DNA of 64,000 nucleotides from Pontibacillus yanchengensis Y32. GTDB taxonomy: Bacteria; Bacillota; Bacilli; Bacillales; BH030062. The stretch spans positions 157,997-221,996 of the forward strand of contig NZ_AVBF01000001.1 of the NCBI RefSeq assembly GCF_000770635.1. Reading direction: 5' to 3'. Positions 51,528 through 60,727 of this stretch are shown piece after piece. Below the pieces are notes generated by a model. That model was not told the DNA's origin. It ran no database searches and saw only the letters and a list, made by a program, of their open reading frames with translations. Made by a program: the position numbers and the translations under genes. The number at the start of each line of letters is the position of its first letter. The first letter of the stretch is position 1.

Positions 51528-52472
51528 ATGATTGCATATACAATCCGAAGACTACTCATGTTAATACCTGTTTTGTTCGGTATCTCCGTATTCATTTTCC
51601 TTATTATGAAAATGATTCCAGGTGATGTAGTTAGTACGATGTTAGGAACGGAAGCAACGGATGAATCAAGGTCCCAACTTGAAAAGCAGTTTGGCTTGAA
51701 TCTTCCAATCTATCAACAGTACTATAATTGGATTTCTGGCGTTTTAGTAGGCGACTTCGGTGTTTCATTGAGGACGGGTAAACCGGTCCTTGGGGATATA
51801 TTAAATCGTTTCACCTTAACGCTTGAACTAACCCTCTTGTCTGCTTTTTTATCCTGGATTATTGCGATTCCACTTGGCATTATTGCAGCTATTAAACGTA
51901 ATACAAGTACCGATTTTGGTGTAAGAATTATCTCTTTACTTGGGGTGTCGGTACCTAACTTTGCATTAGCAACGTTATTGTTGCTGATCTTGTCGGTGTT
52001 CTTTTCCTATTATCCTCCTTCCACATATGTATCGTTGGTAGAAGATCCGGTTAAGAATCTTCAAATGATGATTCTTCCTTCTATTGTTCTTGGTACAGCG
52101 ATGGCTGGTGCCGTAATGAGGATGACGAGATCAACCGTGTTAGAAGTGCTCCGCCAAGATTTTATTCGTACGATTCGAGCCAAGGGCGCGAGTGAACGTG
52201 TAGTTATCTTTAATCATGCTTTGAAAAATGCCATGATACCTATTTTGACTATCATTGGTATGCAAATCGGCGTACTACTAGGTGGTACAGTCATCATTGA
52301 ACAAATCTTCTCCTTGCCTGGTTTAGGGCAATTAGTACTTACGGCTATTAATCAACGGGATTATCCAGTTGTACAAGGTGCCGTGTTATTTATAGCTTTC
52401 GTATTTGTGATGATTAATCTCATTGTGGATCTATTGTATTCGTATTTAGATCCAAGAATCACATACAAATAA
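51528..52472 (+). CDS. ABC permease, DppB type (operon A)
   Basis: A 314-residue permease starting MIAYTIRRLLMLIPVLFGIS, with six helices and the EAA loop (TIRAKGASERVVIFNHALKN). It forms the channel with the following DppC-type subunit. Confidence 0.93.
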   Translation: MIAYTIRRLLMLIPVLFGISVFIFLIMKMIPGDVVSTMLGTEATDESRSQLEKQFGLNLPIYQQYYNWISGVLVGDFGVSLRTGKPVLGDILNRFTLTLELTLLSAFLSWIIAIPLGIIAAIKRNTSTDFGVRIISLLGVSVPNFALATLLLLILSVFFSYYPPSTYVSLVEDPVKNLQMMILPSIVLGTAMAGAVMRMTRSTVLEVLRQDFIRTIRAKGASERVVIFNHALKNAMIPILTIIGMQIGVLLGGTVIIEQIFSLPGLGQLVLTAINQRDYPVVQGAVLFIAFVFVMINLIVDLLYSYLDPRITYK

Positions 52473-52511
52473 TCGGTTCTTGCGAATTAGCTAATAGAAA
52501 GAGTGGGATAT

Positions 52512-53342
52512 ATGAGTGAAATCATTTCGAGACTGAAGAAGGATAAAGTGGGCTTAGTTGGAGTTATTGGCGTATTACTCGTGCTAGTAATGGGATTTAT
52601 AGGCCCTTTAGTGACGCCACATGACCCTACCGAGATGTATAAAAGTCATACGCTAGAAGGGCCAAGTGCGACGCATTGGTTTGGAACGGACGACTTTGGA
52701 CGAGATATTTTTAGTAGAGTGATGCAAGGGGCGAGGGTTTCTCTTTATGTTGGGTTAATCTCAGTAGGTATAGGAGCTACACTTGGCTTTCTATTCGGAC
52801 TTATTGCTGGCTTTTTTCAAGGATGGGTCGACAACGTCATCATGAGAATTATGGATATTTTGTTTGCCTTTCCAGATATTTTATTAGCGTTAACGATTGT
52901 AGCGGTATTAGGCCCAAGCTTGCGAAATACAATGGTCGCCATCGGAATCGTATTCACCCCAGTGTTTACAAGGACGGTAAGGGCAGCCGTTATCTCTGTG
53001 AAAGAAATGGAATTTATTACGAGTGCCAGGTCCATTGGAGTGAAAACACATAAGGTTATTTTTAAGCATGTCTCCCCAAACATTTTAGCGCCGTTCATTG
53101 TGCAAATCACATTAGCATTATCTGGAGCTATTTTAACAGAAGCAGCGCTTAGCTTTTTAGGGCTTGGCATCCAACCGCCTGAACCTTCCTGGGGATCTAT
53201 GTTGAATGCGAGTCGTCAGTATATGGAGATTGCACCGTGGATTGCGATATTCCCAGCTATTTTCATTATTATAACCATCTTTTGTTTTAACCTTTTAGGG
53301 GATAGTCTTCGAGATATTCTTGATCCAAAATTAAATCAATAG
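52512..53342 (+). CDS. ABC permease, DppC type (operon A)
   Basis: About 276 residues with the HWFGTDDFGRDIFSR motif, six helices and the EAA loop (SARSIGVKTHKVIFKHVSPN). ATG at 52512 is preferred to a GTG at 52503, which has no ribosome site. The usual hydrophilic N-terminal extension is short. Confidence 0.92.
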   Translation: MSEIISRLKKDKVGLVGVIGVLLVLVMGFIGPLVTPHDPTEMYKSHTLEGPSATHWFGTDDFGRDIFSRVMQGARVSLYVGLISVGIGATLGFLFGLIAGFFQGWVDNVIMRIMDILFAFPDILLALTIVAVLGPSLRNTMVAIGIVFTPVFTRTVRAAVISVKEMEFITSARSIGVKTHKVIFKHVSPNILAPFIVQITLALSGAILTEAALSFLGLGIQPPEPSWGSMLNASRQYMEIAPWIAIFPAIFIIITIFCFNLLGDSLRDILDPKLNQ

Positions 53343-53369
53343 ATGGCAGTGTAAGAGAGGAGTGAGGTT

Positions 53370-54356
53370 ATGGATAATGTACTCGAGATAAAAAATCTCC
53401 ATATAGATGTAAAAAAAGATGACTCGACCTATAATGTCGTGAAGGATGTTAATGTTTCGATTGGCAAGCAGCAGATTTATGGCATTGTTGGAGAGTCAGG
53501 TAGTGGAAAAAGTTTAACGGCCTTATCCATTATGGGCTTACTGGCGAATCCACCTCTTCATGTCTCAAAAGGAAGCATTCAATTTGAAGGCGATCGAGAA
53601 CTGTTGGATATGTCCTTTAAAGAGATGAAGAAGATTCGTGGAAAAGAAATTTCGATGATATTCCAAGAACCCATGACAGCATTGGACCCTCTGTTTACGA
53701 TTCAAGATCAATTAATGGAAGCATTGAAATTCCATACAAAGCTATCTAAATCAGAAATGAAGCAGGCATGTATTGATATTATAGAACGAGTTGGCATTCC
53801 AAGGCCGAAAGAGGTGTTGAAAGATTATCCCCATCAACTCTCTGGAGGTATGCGTCAACGAGTCATGATTGCGATAGCGATGCTATGTAATCCCAAGTTG
53901 CTTCTAGCAGACGAACCAACTACGGCCTTGGATGTAACCATTCAAGCTCAAATACTAGATTTAATGAAGGAGCTACGCGAGGATTTTGAAACGTCTATTT
54001 TAATGATTACACACGACCTTGGTGTCATAGCGGAAACATGCCAGCGAGTAGCGGTCATGTATGCAGGTGAAGTTGTGGAAGAATCAGATGTAGTAAGTCT
54101 TTTTCATTCTCCAAAACACCCTTATACAAAAGGACTGCTGAAATCCATGGTTAGCGGTAATCGTCATGATGATTTGTACTCTATTCCTGGAAAAGTACCA
54201 TCGGTAGAGCAAATGCCATCAGGCTGCAGATTCGCTACGAGATGCCCACATGTCATGGATATATGTCACACACAAACCCCACCTGTTCAAGAGGTGGAGG
54301 CAGATCACACGTGCCAATGCTGGTTGTACCAAGAGGAGCTGGTGAAGAATGGCTGA
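53370..54356 (+). CDS. ABC ATPase, DppD type (operon A)
   Basis: A 328-residue ATPase: Walker A GESGSGKSL, signature SGGMRQRVMIAIAM, Walker B LLADEPTTALD and the CRFATRCPHVMD cysteine motif typical of the oligopeptide family. AGGAGTGAGG precedes the ATG. Overlaps the next gene by 8 bp. Confidence 0.94.
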   Translation: MDNVLEIKNLHIDVKKDDSTYNVVKDVNVSIGKQQIYGIVGESGSGKSLTALSIMGLLANPPLHVSKGSIQFEGDRELLDMSFKEMKKIRGKEISMIFQEPMTALDPLFTIQDQLMEALKFHTKLSKSEMKQACIDIIERVGIPRPKEVLKDYPHQLSGGMRQRVMIAIAMLCNPKLLLADEPTTALDVTIQAQILDLMKELREDFETSILMITHDLGVIAETCQRVAVMYAGEVVEESDVVSLFHSPKHPYTKGLLKSMVSGNRHDDLYSIPGKVPSVEQMPSGCRFATRCPHVMDICHTQTPPVQEVEADHTCQCWLYQEELVKNG

Positions 54357-55314
54357 CCCATTATTGAAAATAGAAGAGCTAGAAACGTTTTTTCCTATTA
54401 AATCAGGTATCTTTAAGCGTACCGTTGCGCATGTGAAAGCCGTAAACAATATCAGTTTTGATATAAAGGAAAAGGAGACATTTTCACTTGTTGGGGAAAG
54501 TGGGTGCGGAAAATCCACGCTCGGTAGAAGCATATTGCGGATTTTAGAACCGACTGGTGGCAAGGTTTTGTTTCATAACAAGAATATATTAAATTACTCT
54601 TCTAGTGAACTACGGAAGCTTAGAAGAGATGTCCAGCTGGTCTTCCAGGATCCCTATAGCTCATTAAACCCAAGAATGTCGGTACGAGAGCTAGTGTCCG
54701 AACCATTATTCACGCATTTTTCAATCAGTAAAGAAGAAGCCAATCAACAGGTTGATGAAATGCTCGAAAAAGTAGGTCTACCTCTTGAACAAGCGGAGCG
54801 GTATCCCCACCAATTCAGCGGTGGTCAACGGCAGCGTATCAGTATCGCAAGAGCGTTCATCTTAAAACCAAAGTTTGTCGTAGCAGATGAACCAGTCTCT
54901 GCACTTGATGTGTCGATACAAGCGCAAATTTTAAAATTACTCATGCAGCTTCAAGAAGAATTCAACATGACGTACCTGTTCATCTCGCATGATTTAAATG
55001 TCGTAAAGCATATTAGCGATCGAGTTGGTGTCATGTACTTAGGAAAAATGATGGAAATGACCGATACCGATTCCATTTATGAAGAACCTCTTCATCCTTA
55101 TACACAAGCACTACTGTCAGCTGTACCAAAATCAGATCCATTAGAGGAAAAAGAACGTGTCATCCTAAAAGGAGACGTACCAAGTCCAGCCAACCCACCA
55201 AGCGGCTGCCCATTCCACAAACGTTGTCCAAAAGCAATGGAAGAATGCACAACAATCGAGCCCGAGTTCAAAGAAGTCAAAGAAAACCACTACGTAGCCT
55301 GCCATTTATACTAA
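54349..55314 (+). CDS. ABC ATPase, DppF type (operon A)
   Basis: A 321-residue ATPase: Walker [10 protein letters not shown], signature [14 protein letters not shown], Walker B VVADEPVSALD and the CPFHKRCPKAMEE motif. Last gene of operon A. No clear terminator; the second direct-repeat block starts 4 bp after its stop, and its palindromes may take that role. Confidence 0.94.
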   Translation: MADPLLKIEELETFFPIKSGIFKRTVAHVKAVNNISFDIKEKETFSLVGESGCGKSTLGRSILRILEPTGGKVLFHNKNILNYSSSELRKLRRDVQLVFQDPYSSLNPRMSVRELVSEPLFTHFSISKEEANQQVDEMLEKVGLPLEQAERYPHQFSGGQRQRISIARAFILKPKFVVADEPVSALDVSIQAQILKLLMQLQEEFNMTYLFISHDLNVVKHISDRVGVMYLGKMMEMTDTDSIYEEPLHPYTQALLSAVPKSDPLEEKERVILKGDVPSPANPPSGCPFHKRCPKAMEECTTIEPEFKEVKENHYVACHLY

Positions 55315-55393
55315 ATTGTGGGACGGGGGGACAGGTCCCTTGTCCCATTTTGGATGGGATGGGGGGACAGGTTCCTCGTCCCAAAACCCTTCG

Positions 55394-55505
55394 ATGCTCG
55401 GAAATTTCAAAAAATGATCGGAAAATCAAAATTTTGCTCTGAAATTCGATATTATGATCGCAAATCGAAAATTTTGCTCCGAAACTGGAAAATTTGCTCG
55501 CAACC
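55394..55505. repeat. 20-bp-period array, GAGC family, copy 4
   Basis: GCTC or GATC cores at 55396, 55416 (GATC), 55436, 55456 (GATC), 55476 and 55496, exactly 20 bp apart, in the same orientation and unit order as copy 3. Confidence 0.85.
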
Positions 55506-55696
55506 GCCGCCCCCAGCACCCGACACCACCCACGCACAGCACACCTGCTCAACACCAGTGGGACGAAGGGACAGGTCCCTCGTCCCAATCCCGCCAGCAC
55601 CCACACGAATGGGATGAGGGACCTGTCCCCTCATCCCACTCCCCACCCCATCCCAAAAATTTCATAAAACAAAATTACAAAAAAGGTATCATTTTC

Positions 55697-55711
55697 TGAA
55701 ACAATGTTTTA
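55697..55711. promoter_or_regulatory. Candidate MurR operator upstream of murR (operon B)
   Basis: TGAAACAATGTTTTA differs by one central base from the site before murQ in operon A and is followed by the same TATACT. Autoregulation by MurR is the likely reading; binding is not demonstrated. Confidence 0.5.
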
Positions 55712-55754
55712 TACTCTTAATTAATAAGAATTATCTGAAAACGAGGTAGCCAAT

Positions 55755-56609
55755 ATGACTAGTCAACTACAACTGATTCAAGAACATCTTGAAACGTTAA
55801 AGCCTTCTGAGAAAAAAGTGGCGGCTTATATTTTAGAGCAGCCGGAAGAGGTGATGAATTCATCCGTTCATAAGGTAGCTGAGCAGACAGAAGTGAGTGT
55901 GGCGACGATTGTTCGTCTGGCCAAGAAGCTGAACTGCAAGGGATTTCAGGATCTCAAACTGAAGATTGCCTATGACATGGCGAAAGGGAATCACGAGAAA
56001 GAGTACTATGAAGATATTCCGAAAGAGGATTCGATTCAAGGGTTGATGCATTCTGTATCGCAAAGCAACATTCAATCCATTCAAAATTCGATGCAGGTGT
56101 TATCGGAGGAGGAGTTGGAGAAAGCGATCGATCTTATCTCGAATGCGCGCATTGTTGCCATTTATGGGATTGGCGCATCCGGGGTTATCGCACGAGATTT
56201 CAAGCAGAAGTTGACTCGTATCAACAGATGGTGCGAGGCTGCGGAGGATCGCGATACGCAGGTGACGATTTCCGCAAATTTAACCGAAGCGGATGTGGCA
56301 ATCGGCGTTTCGTACTCCGGCCAAACGCTCGACATCATTGAATCGCTCAATGTTGCAAAAGAAAATGGTGCGAATATTATCTCGCTCACCAAATACGGGG
56401 AGAACGATGTGACCGCGCTCGCTGATGTGAAGCTGCAGACGACATCGCTTGAAGGGGATATCCGAAGTGGGGCGACGAGTTCGCGGATTGCAACGCTAAA
56501 CGTAATCGATATGCTGTATCTTGGGGTGACTCGATTCAATAAGGAAGACAATATCGAGGCACTTGAACGGACGAGAAAAGCAGTGGAGGTTTTGAAAAAG
56601 AATGTATGA
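55755..56609 (+). CDS. murR: RpiR-family regulator MurR
   Basis: A 284-residue regulator. An N-terminal RpiR helix-turn-helix (VHKVAEQTEVSVATIVRLAK, about residues 35-55) and a C-terminal SIS sugar-phosphate domain (IYGIGASGVIARDF, VGISYSGQT-like GVSYSGQTLDIIE). It probably senses MurNAc-6-phosphate and represses the mur operons. It begins operon B behind the duplicated promoter block and overlaps the next gene by 8 bp. ATG follows CGAGGTAGCC. Confidence 0.88.
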   Translation: MTSQLQLIQEHLETLKPSEKKVAAYILEQPEEVMNSSVHKVAEQTEVSVATIVRLAKKLNCKGFQDLKLKIAYDMAKGNHEKEYYEDIPKEDSIQGLMHSVSQSNIQSIQNSMQVLSEEELEKAIDLISNARIVAIYGIGASGVIARDFKQKLTRINRWCEAAEDRDTQVTISANLTEADVAIGVSYSGQTLDIIESLNVAKENGANIISLTKYGENDVTALADVKLQTTSLEGDIRSGATSSRIATLNVIDMLYLGVTRFNKEDNIEALERTRKAVEVLKKNV

Positions 56610-57609
56610 TGCTTACCTAACCAAGTTGGTGGAAGACAGGGAGCTTCCTGGAGGCGTTCTGCATATTCAGCACAAGGGAGTTTCCGTTTTTGAAAAAGCA
56701 TATGGTAGCTATCTGAATCTACACGAGCAGGAGCAGACCATAACAAAAGATACCGTTTTTGATGTAGCTTCCTTAACAAAAGTCATGGTGACGCTCCCGT
56801 CCATTTTAAAGCTCGTGGAGCAACAAAAACTAAGCCTTGATGACCCGATCAAAGCCTACATACCAGCATTCAAGCACAAAGACGTTACCATCCACCATGC
56901 CTTAACACATACAACGGGATTGCCCGCAGACTTAGGGCGCATCAAACGAGACGAACCGCAAGATATCCTTCAGCTCATTATCGAGAAGGATCTTATAGAG
57001 GAACCAGGTACCAAAACCGAATACAGTGACCTTGCCATGATTTTGCTAGGGGACGTAATCGAACGTGTAAGCGGGATGAAGCTCGAGGATTTTGCAACAA
57101 AAAATCTCCTCCAACCATGGGGGCTAACGAATACAACGTTTCATCCTAAAAATCCAACGAACATAGCATCGACTGAAAAAGTAAATGGCACTTACGTTCA
57201 AGGCGAGGTGCATGATGAAAAAGCTTACCACCTGGGTGGTGCTGGAGGTAGTGCGGGGTTATTTTCCACGGCAAAAGACGTAGCGAGATTCGGTCATGTT
57301 TGGCTGTACCCACAAAAGCAAAACGTCTTGTCCCCTGCACTAATGAAAAAAGCAGCTACTCATTCTTTCAATAATAGAGGCCTCGGATTTGAGGTTTGGA
57401 GTGGTGAAGGGAAGGAGCTTTCGTGTGGAAGGAGGTGGTCAGAAGGTAGCTTTGGCCATACCGGATTTACGGGCACAAGCTTATGGGTCGATCAACAGGA
57501 GGAGTTAGTGGTCGCGTTGGTAACCAACGTCGTTCATTACGGACGAAACCATAACATGAGACAGATTAGACCAACACTTCATTCGTTGATTCACGAATCA
57601 CTTATTTAA
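56602..57609 (+). CDS. Serine beta-lactamase family protein, AmiE/YbbE-like (2)
   Basis: A 335-residue protein of the same fold as 48822-49904: SLTK, YSDLA and GHTGFTGTSLW, with the loop motif GAGGSAGLFSTAKD. No signal peptide. The two copies differ widely outside the motifs, so they are not a recent duplication. As part of operon B it probably acts on MurNAc-peptides or a related amide in the cytoplasm. Confidence 0.82.
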   Translation: MYDAYLTKLVEDRELPGGVLHIQHKGVSVFEKAYGSYLNLHEQEQTITKDTVFDVASLTKVMVTLPSILKLVEQQKLSLDDPIKAYIPAFKHKDVTIHHALTHTTGLPADLGRIKRDEPQDILQLIIEKDLIEEPGTKTEYSDLAMILLGDVIERVSGMKLEDFATKNLLQPWGLTNTTFHPKNPTNIASTEKVNGTYVQGEVHDEKAYHLGGAGGSAGLFSTAKDVARFGHVWLYPQKQNVLSPALMKKAATHSFNNRGLGFEVWSGEGKELSCGRRWSEGSFGHTGFTGTSLWVDQQEELVVALVTNVVHYGRNHNMRQIRPTLHSLIHESLI

Positions 57610-57629
57610 TCAAAAGGGGGAAATTAGTA

Positions 57630-58916
57630 ATGAAATCTTTGAAAGCGTTTACGTTTATCGCGTTGTTAGCATTTGTCTTTATCCTATCGGCCTGTTCGTC
57701 GGATAGTGAAGCAGGTGGAGAAGGAAACGGAGAAGAGGCAAGTGAAGATACGATTAAATTGACGATGGGAAGCTGGCGAACAGAAGATAAGGAAAGCTAC
57801 CAAAAAGTCATTGATAAGTTCCAGGAAGAAAATCCGAACATAGAAATTGAATTTAAGCCATCGAAAAATACCGAATACAACACGATTTTAAATACGGCTC
57901 TAAAAAGTGGAGAAGGCCCTGATATCATTCACCTTCGTCCGTATGCACCGGGAATTGAGCTTGCAGATAACGGCTACCTTGAGCCAATCGATGATCTAGA
58001 AGGGCTGGATAAATTCCCAGAATCCTCTTTAGCTGCATCCAAAGGTTCGGACGGCAAGCAATACGGTGTACCACTGAACATAAGTACGACGCAGATTTTT
58101 TATAACAAAAAGATTTTCGAAGAGCTTAACCTAGAAGAACCACAGACGTGGGAAGAGTTCATGGAAATTAACAAGACACTGAAAGAAGAAGGCTACACTC
58201 CACTTTCTCTTGGTACAAAAGAAGGCTGGTTGCTGTCACTAGCTCACGGGATGATTGGTCCAGCTCACTACGGCGCCAATGAATTCGTCGATAACATTAC
58301 AGCTGGCGAAACATCGTTTACGAGTGACAAATTTGTGAATTCCATCAAGGCGATGGATGAGTTGAAGCCTTACATGCCGGAAAACTATGAAGGACTTGGC
58401 ATGGAAGATATCCGTACGATGTTCTTCACAGGAGATTCCGCCATGTTCCCAATGGGAAGCTGGGAAATCGAAGTTCTACGTGAAATGAACCCTGATCTAG
58501 AATTAGACTTCTTCCCTATGCCATCTGCAGTTGGAAAAGAGCCAACCGTTACGACATGGGTAGATGGATCGTACGCCATTAATGCCAACTCAGAGAATAA
58601 AGAAGCGGCGAAAAAATTCCTTCAGTTCATGACAACAGAAGAGTTCGGTACGATGTTCACAGAAGAATTCAAGATGATCAGCGCTATCCCTGGTATCGAA
58701 TCTGAGGATCAGCTAGTAAACGATCTAGGTAAAGCAGCGGATGAAAACTCTACGCCTTACATGGTTCTAGTTCACTTTGCAGGAGGTAACCCTTCTACGA
58801 AAACGACGATTGAAACAGAACTACAAGGCATGTACCTAGGCGAGCGTACTCCTGAACAGGTCGCTGAAGCTGTACAGAAAAACGCAGAGTCCTGGTATAA
58901 ACCATTACAAAAATAA
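57630..58916 (+). CDS. Sugar ABC transporter binding lipoprotein (operon B)
   Basis: A 428-residue family 1 solute-binding protein (CUT1 type). The lipoprotein signal ends in ILSAC. Features include YNKKIFEELNLEEPQTWEE and a TWVDGSYAINANSENKEAA segment near the end. AAGGGGG precedes the ATG. The ligand is likely an amino sugar (MurNAc, GlcNAc or GlcNAc-MurNAc) judging by murK-like and murQ genes downstream. Confidence 0.9.
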   Translation: MKSLKAFTFIALLAFVFILSACSSDSEAGGEGNGEEASEDTIKLTMGSWRTEDKESYQKVIDKFQEENPNIEIEFKPSKNTEYNTILNTALKSGEGPDIIHLRPYAPGIELADNGYLEPIDDLEGLDKFPESSLAASKGSDGKQYGVPLNISTTQIFYNKKIFEELNLEEPQTWEEFMEINKTLKEEGYTPLSLGTKEGWLLSLAHGMIGPAHYGANEFVDNITAGETSFTSDKFVNSIKAMDELKPYMPENYEGLGMEDIRTMFFTGDSAMFPMGSWEIEVLREMNPDLELDFFPMPSAVGKEPTVTTWVDGSYAINANSENKEAAKKFLQFMTTEEFGTMFTEEFKMISAIPGIESEDQLVNDLGKAADENSTPYMVLVHFAGGNPSTKTTIETELQGMYLGERTPEQVAEAVQKNAESWYKPLQK

Positions 58917-58932
58917 GTAAGGGGCGGTGAAT

Positions 58933-59889
58933 ATGCAACTAGCAACGGATTCAGCTAAAGAAGTAAAGAAGCAAAAGAAACGGAACTGGAAAAGATGGTC
59001 CATCCATCTTTTCCCTATTCCCGCCTTAATCATTTATGGGTTGTTTGTTGTGTACCCATTATTTGCAGCACTCACATATAGTTTTTTTGACTGGAATGGC
59101 ATGGTCCGAGGCGATTTTGTCGGATTGAAAAACTTCAAGGATTTATTCACCCTTGAGCCGTTCAGTGGGTACTTCTGGAATGCATTTGGACACAACATTC
59201 TATATTTCGTTCTCCAGATGATTTTCCAGAATGGTCTGGCATTTGCCCTCGCCTATATTATCTTCAAAAAAATCCGTGGGGCAGAGTTCCTGAAAATATC
59301 CTATTTCTTGCCGCGTCTATTATCCGTCATTGTGGTCGGTTTCTTATGGAAGTTGATTTTGAATCCAAACTACGGAGCACTAAATGTGTTGCTGGAAAAA
59401 ATCGGACTCGGTCATTTGCAAGAAGCATGGCTTGGAGATCCTGACACAGCTTTAATCGCTATCATTCTCGTAAACTCATGGTACGGATTAGGTTTTGGGG
59501 TGTTGATTTTCCTAGCTGGATTCCAGTCGATTCCGAAAGAGTTAATGGAAGCCGGCAAGCTAGACGGGGCAACAGGATTAGCAATGGTACGAAAGATATT
59601 GATTCCGTTAATGATACCGTCGATTATGATCATGACCGTGCTGACGTTCATTCAATCCTTCGAGGCGTTTGAACTCGTGTACGCCATGCAAGGCTCGCAA
59701 GGTGAACCGTATCATTCTACCGACACACTAGCAGTCTATTTCTATCGTCTAGCATTTGGTGGATCAACAGGTGGTTCTACGACAGCAGTTGGATTAGGTT
59801 CCGCACTAGCAGTGGTACTATTCCTATTCATCAGTATCTTTACCGGTCTGTATCTAAAATACATGCAGAAAAAACAAGTGGATATGTAG
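58933..59889 (+). CDS. Sugar ABC permease, MalF/UgpA type (operon B)
   Basis: About 318 residues with six helices, an N-terminal basic segment, FDWNGMVRGDFVGLKNFKDL typical of CUT1 permeases, and the EAA loop (EAGKLDGATGLAMVRKILIP). ATG at 58933 follows AGGGGCGG; a GTG at 58927 overlaps that site. Confidence 0.92.
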   Translation: MQLATDSAKEVKKQKKRNWKRWSIHLFPIPALIIYGLFVVYPLFAALTYSFFDWNGMVRGDFVGLKNFKDLFTLEPFSGYFWNAFGHNILYFVLQMIFQNGLAFALAYIIFKKIRGAEFLKISYFLPRLLSVIVVGFLWKLILNPNYGALNVLLEKIGLGHLQEAWLGDPDTALIAIILVNSWYGLGFGVLIFLAGFQSIPKELMEAGKLDGATGLAMVRKILIPLMIPSIMIMTVLTFIQSFEAFELVYAMQGSQGEPYHSTDTLAVYFYRLAFGGSTGGSTTAVGLGSALAVVLFLFISIFTGLYLKYMQKKQVDM

Positions 59890-59901
59890 GAGGGGAAACG
59901 A

Positions 59902-60726
59902 GTGAAGCATACATTTTGGACGAAACCATTTTATTACGTTTTTGCGTTTTTTATCGCATCGATTAGTTTGTATCCGATTCTATTGATGATTCTATCGTCT
60001 TTTAAATCAAGCGCGGAGATCTTCACAAGCCCTCTTGCGTTTCCAAAATCGTTCACGCTTGAGACGTACAAAAACTTGCTCGATCAAATTCCATTCATGC
60101 AGTACTTTTTAAATAGTACGATTGTGAGCGTCGTCTCGGTAAGCTTGATTTTAATTACATCATCTCTAGCAGCTTTTTACATTGCTAGATTCACATTTTA
60201 CTGGAACAACATGCTATTCTTCTTTTTCCTAATGGGCATGATGCTTCCAATTAAACTTGGAATCGTTCCGCTATTTATTTTAATGAAGGATCTCAATTTA
60301 TTGAACACATTATGGGCTCTAATTTTCATGTACACAGCAACAGGGATTCCGATTTCAGTCCTCATTTTAACAGGCTTTTTCCGAACGATGCCTCACGAAT
60401 TAGAGGAAGCGGCCCGCATTGACGGAGCTGGAAACTTGCGCATCCTATGGAATGTCGTGCTGCCACTCATGCGTCCAGCGCTAGGTACCGTGATGATTCT
60501 ACAATTCATTCAATCCTGGAATGACTTTTTCTTCCCGTTGGTGTTTATAACCGATGAGATGAAAAAGACGATTCCAGTCGGGATGCTGTCTCTATTCGGC
60601 CAATACTCTGCTGATTGGGGTGCATTATTTGCAGGGCTAACGCTTGCCTCACTACCGATGATTGTCCTGTTCTTCATCGCATCCAAACAGTTCATGGAAG
60701 GACTGACGCAAGGTGCAATCAAATAA
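59902..60726 (+). CDS. Sugar ABC permease, MalG/UgpE type (operon B)
   Basis: A 274-residue permease with six helices and the EAA loop (EAARIDGAGNLRILWNVVLP). GTG start at 59902 after AGGAGGGG. No ATPase gene lies in the operon, so it must share an MsmX-like ATPase encoded elsewhere, as is usual for Bacillus CUT1 systems. Confidence 0.93.
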   Translation: MKHTFWTKPFYYVFAFFIASISLYPILLMILSSFKSSAEIFTSPLAFPKSFTLETYKNLLDQIPFMQYFLNSTIVSVVSVSLILITSSLAAFYIARFTFYWNNMLFFFFLMGMMLPIKLGIVPLFILMKDLNLLNTLWALIFMYTATGIPISVLILTGFFRTMPHELEEAARIDGAGNLRILWNVVLPLMRPALGTVMILQFIQSWNDFFFPLVFITDEMKKTIPVGMLSLFGQYSADWGALFAGLTLASLPMIVLFFIASKQFMEGLTQGAIK

Positions 60727-60727
60727 C

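Larger units (their letters stand above)
55318..55741. repeat. ~425-bp direct repeat block, copy B
   Basis: Second copy of the block at 46129-46558, in the same orientation and order: family B palindromes (55318-55383), 20-bp-period array (55394-55505), linker with CCACGCACAGCACACC, family B (55558-55641), then the AT-rich promoter segment. Differences are scattered point changes and small indels. It is upstream of murR. Confidence 0.92.

Noticed and set aside
55277..55699. Frames over the second direct-repeat block
   Set aside because: They are shadows of the palindromic and periodic repeats and differ from the corresponding frames in copy A by indels.
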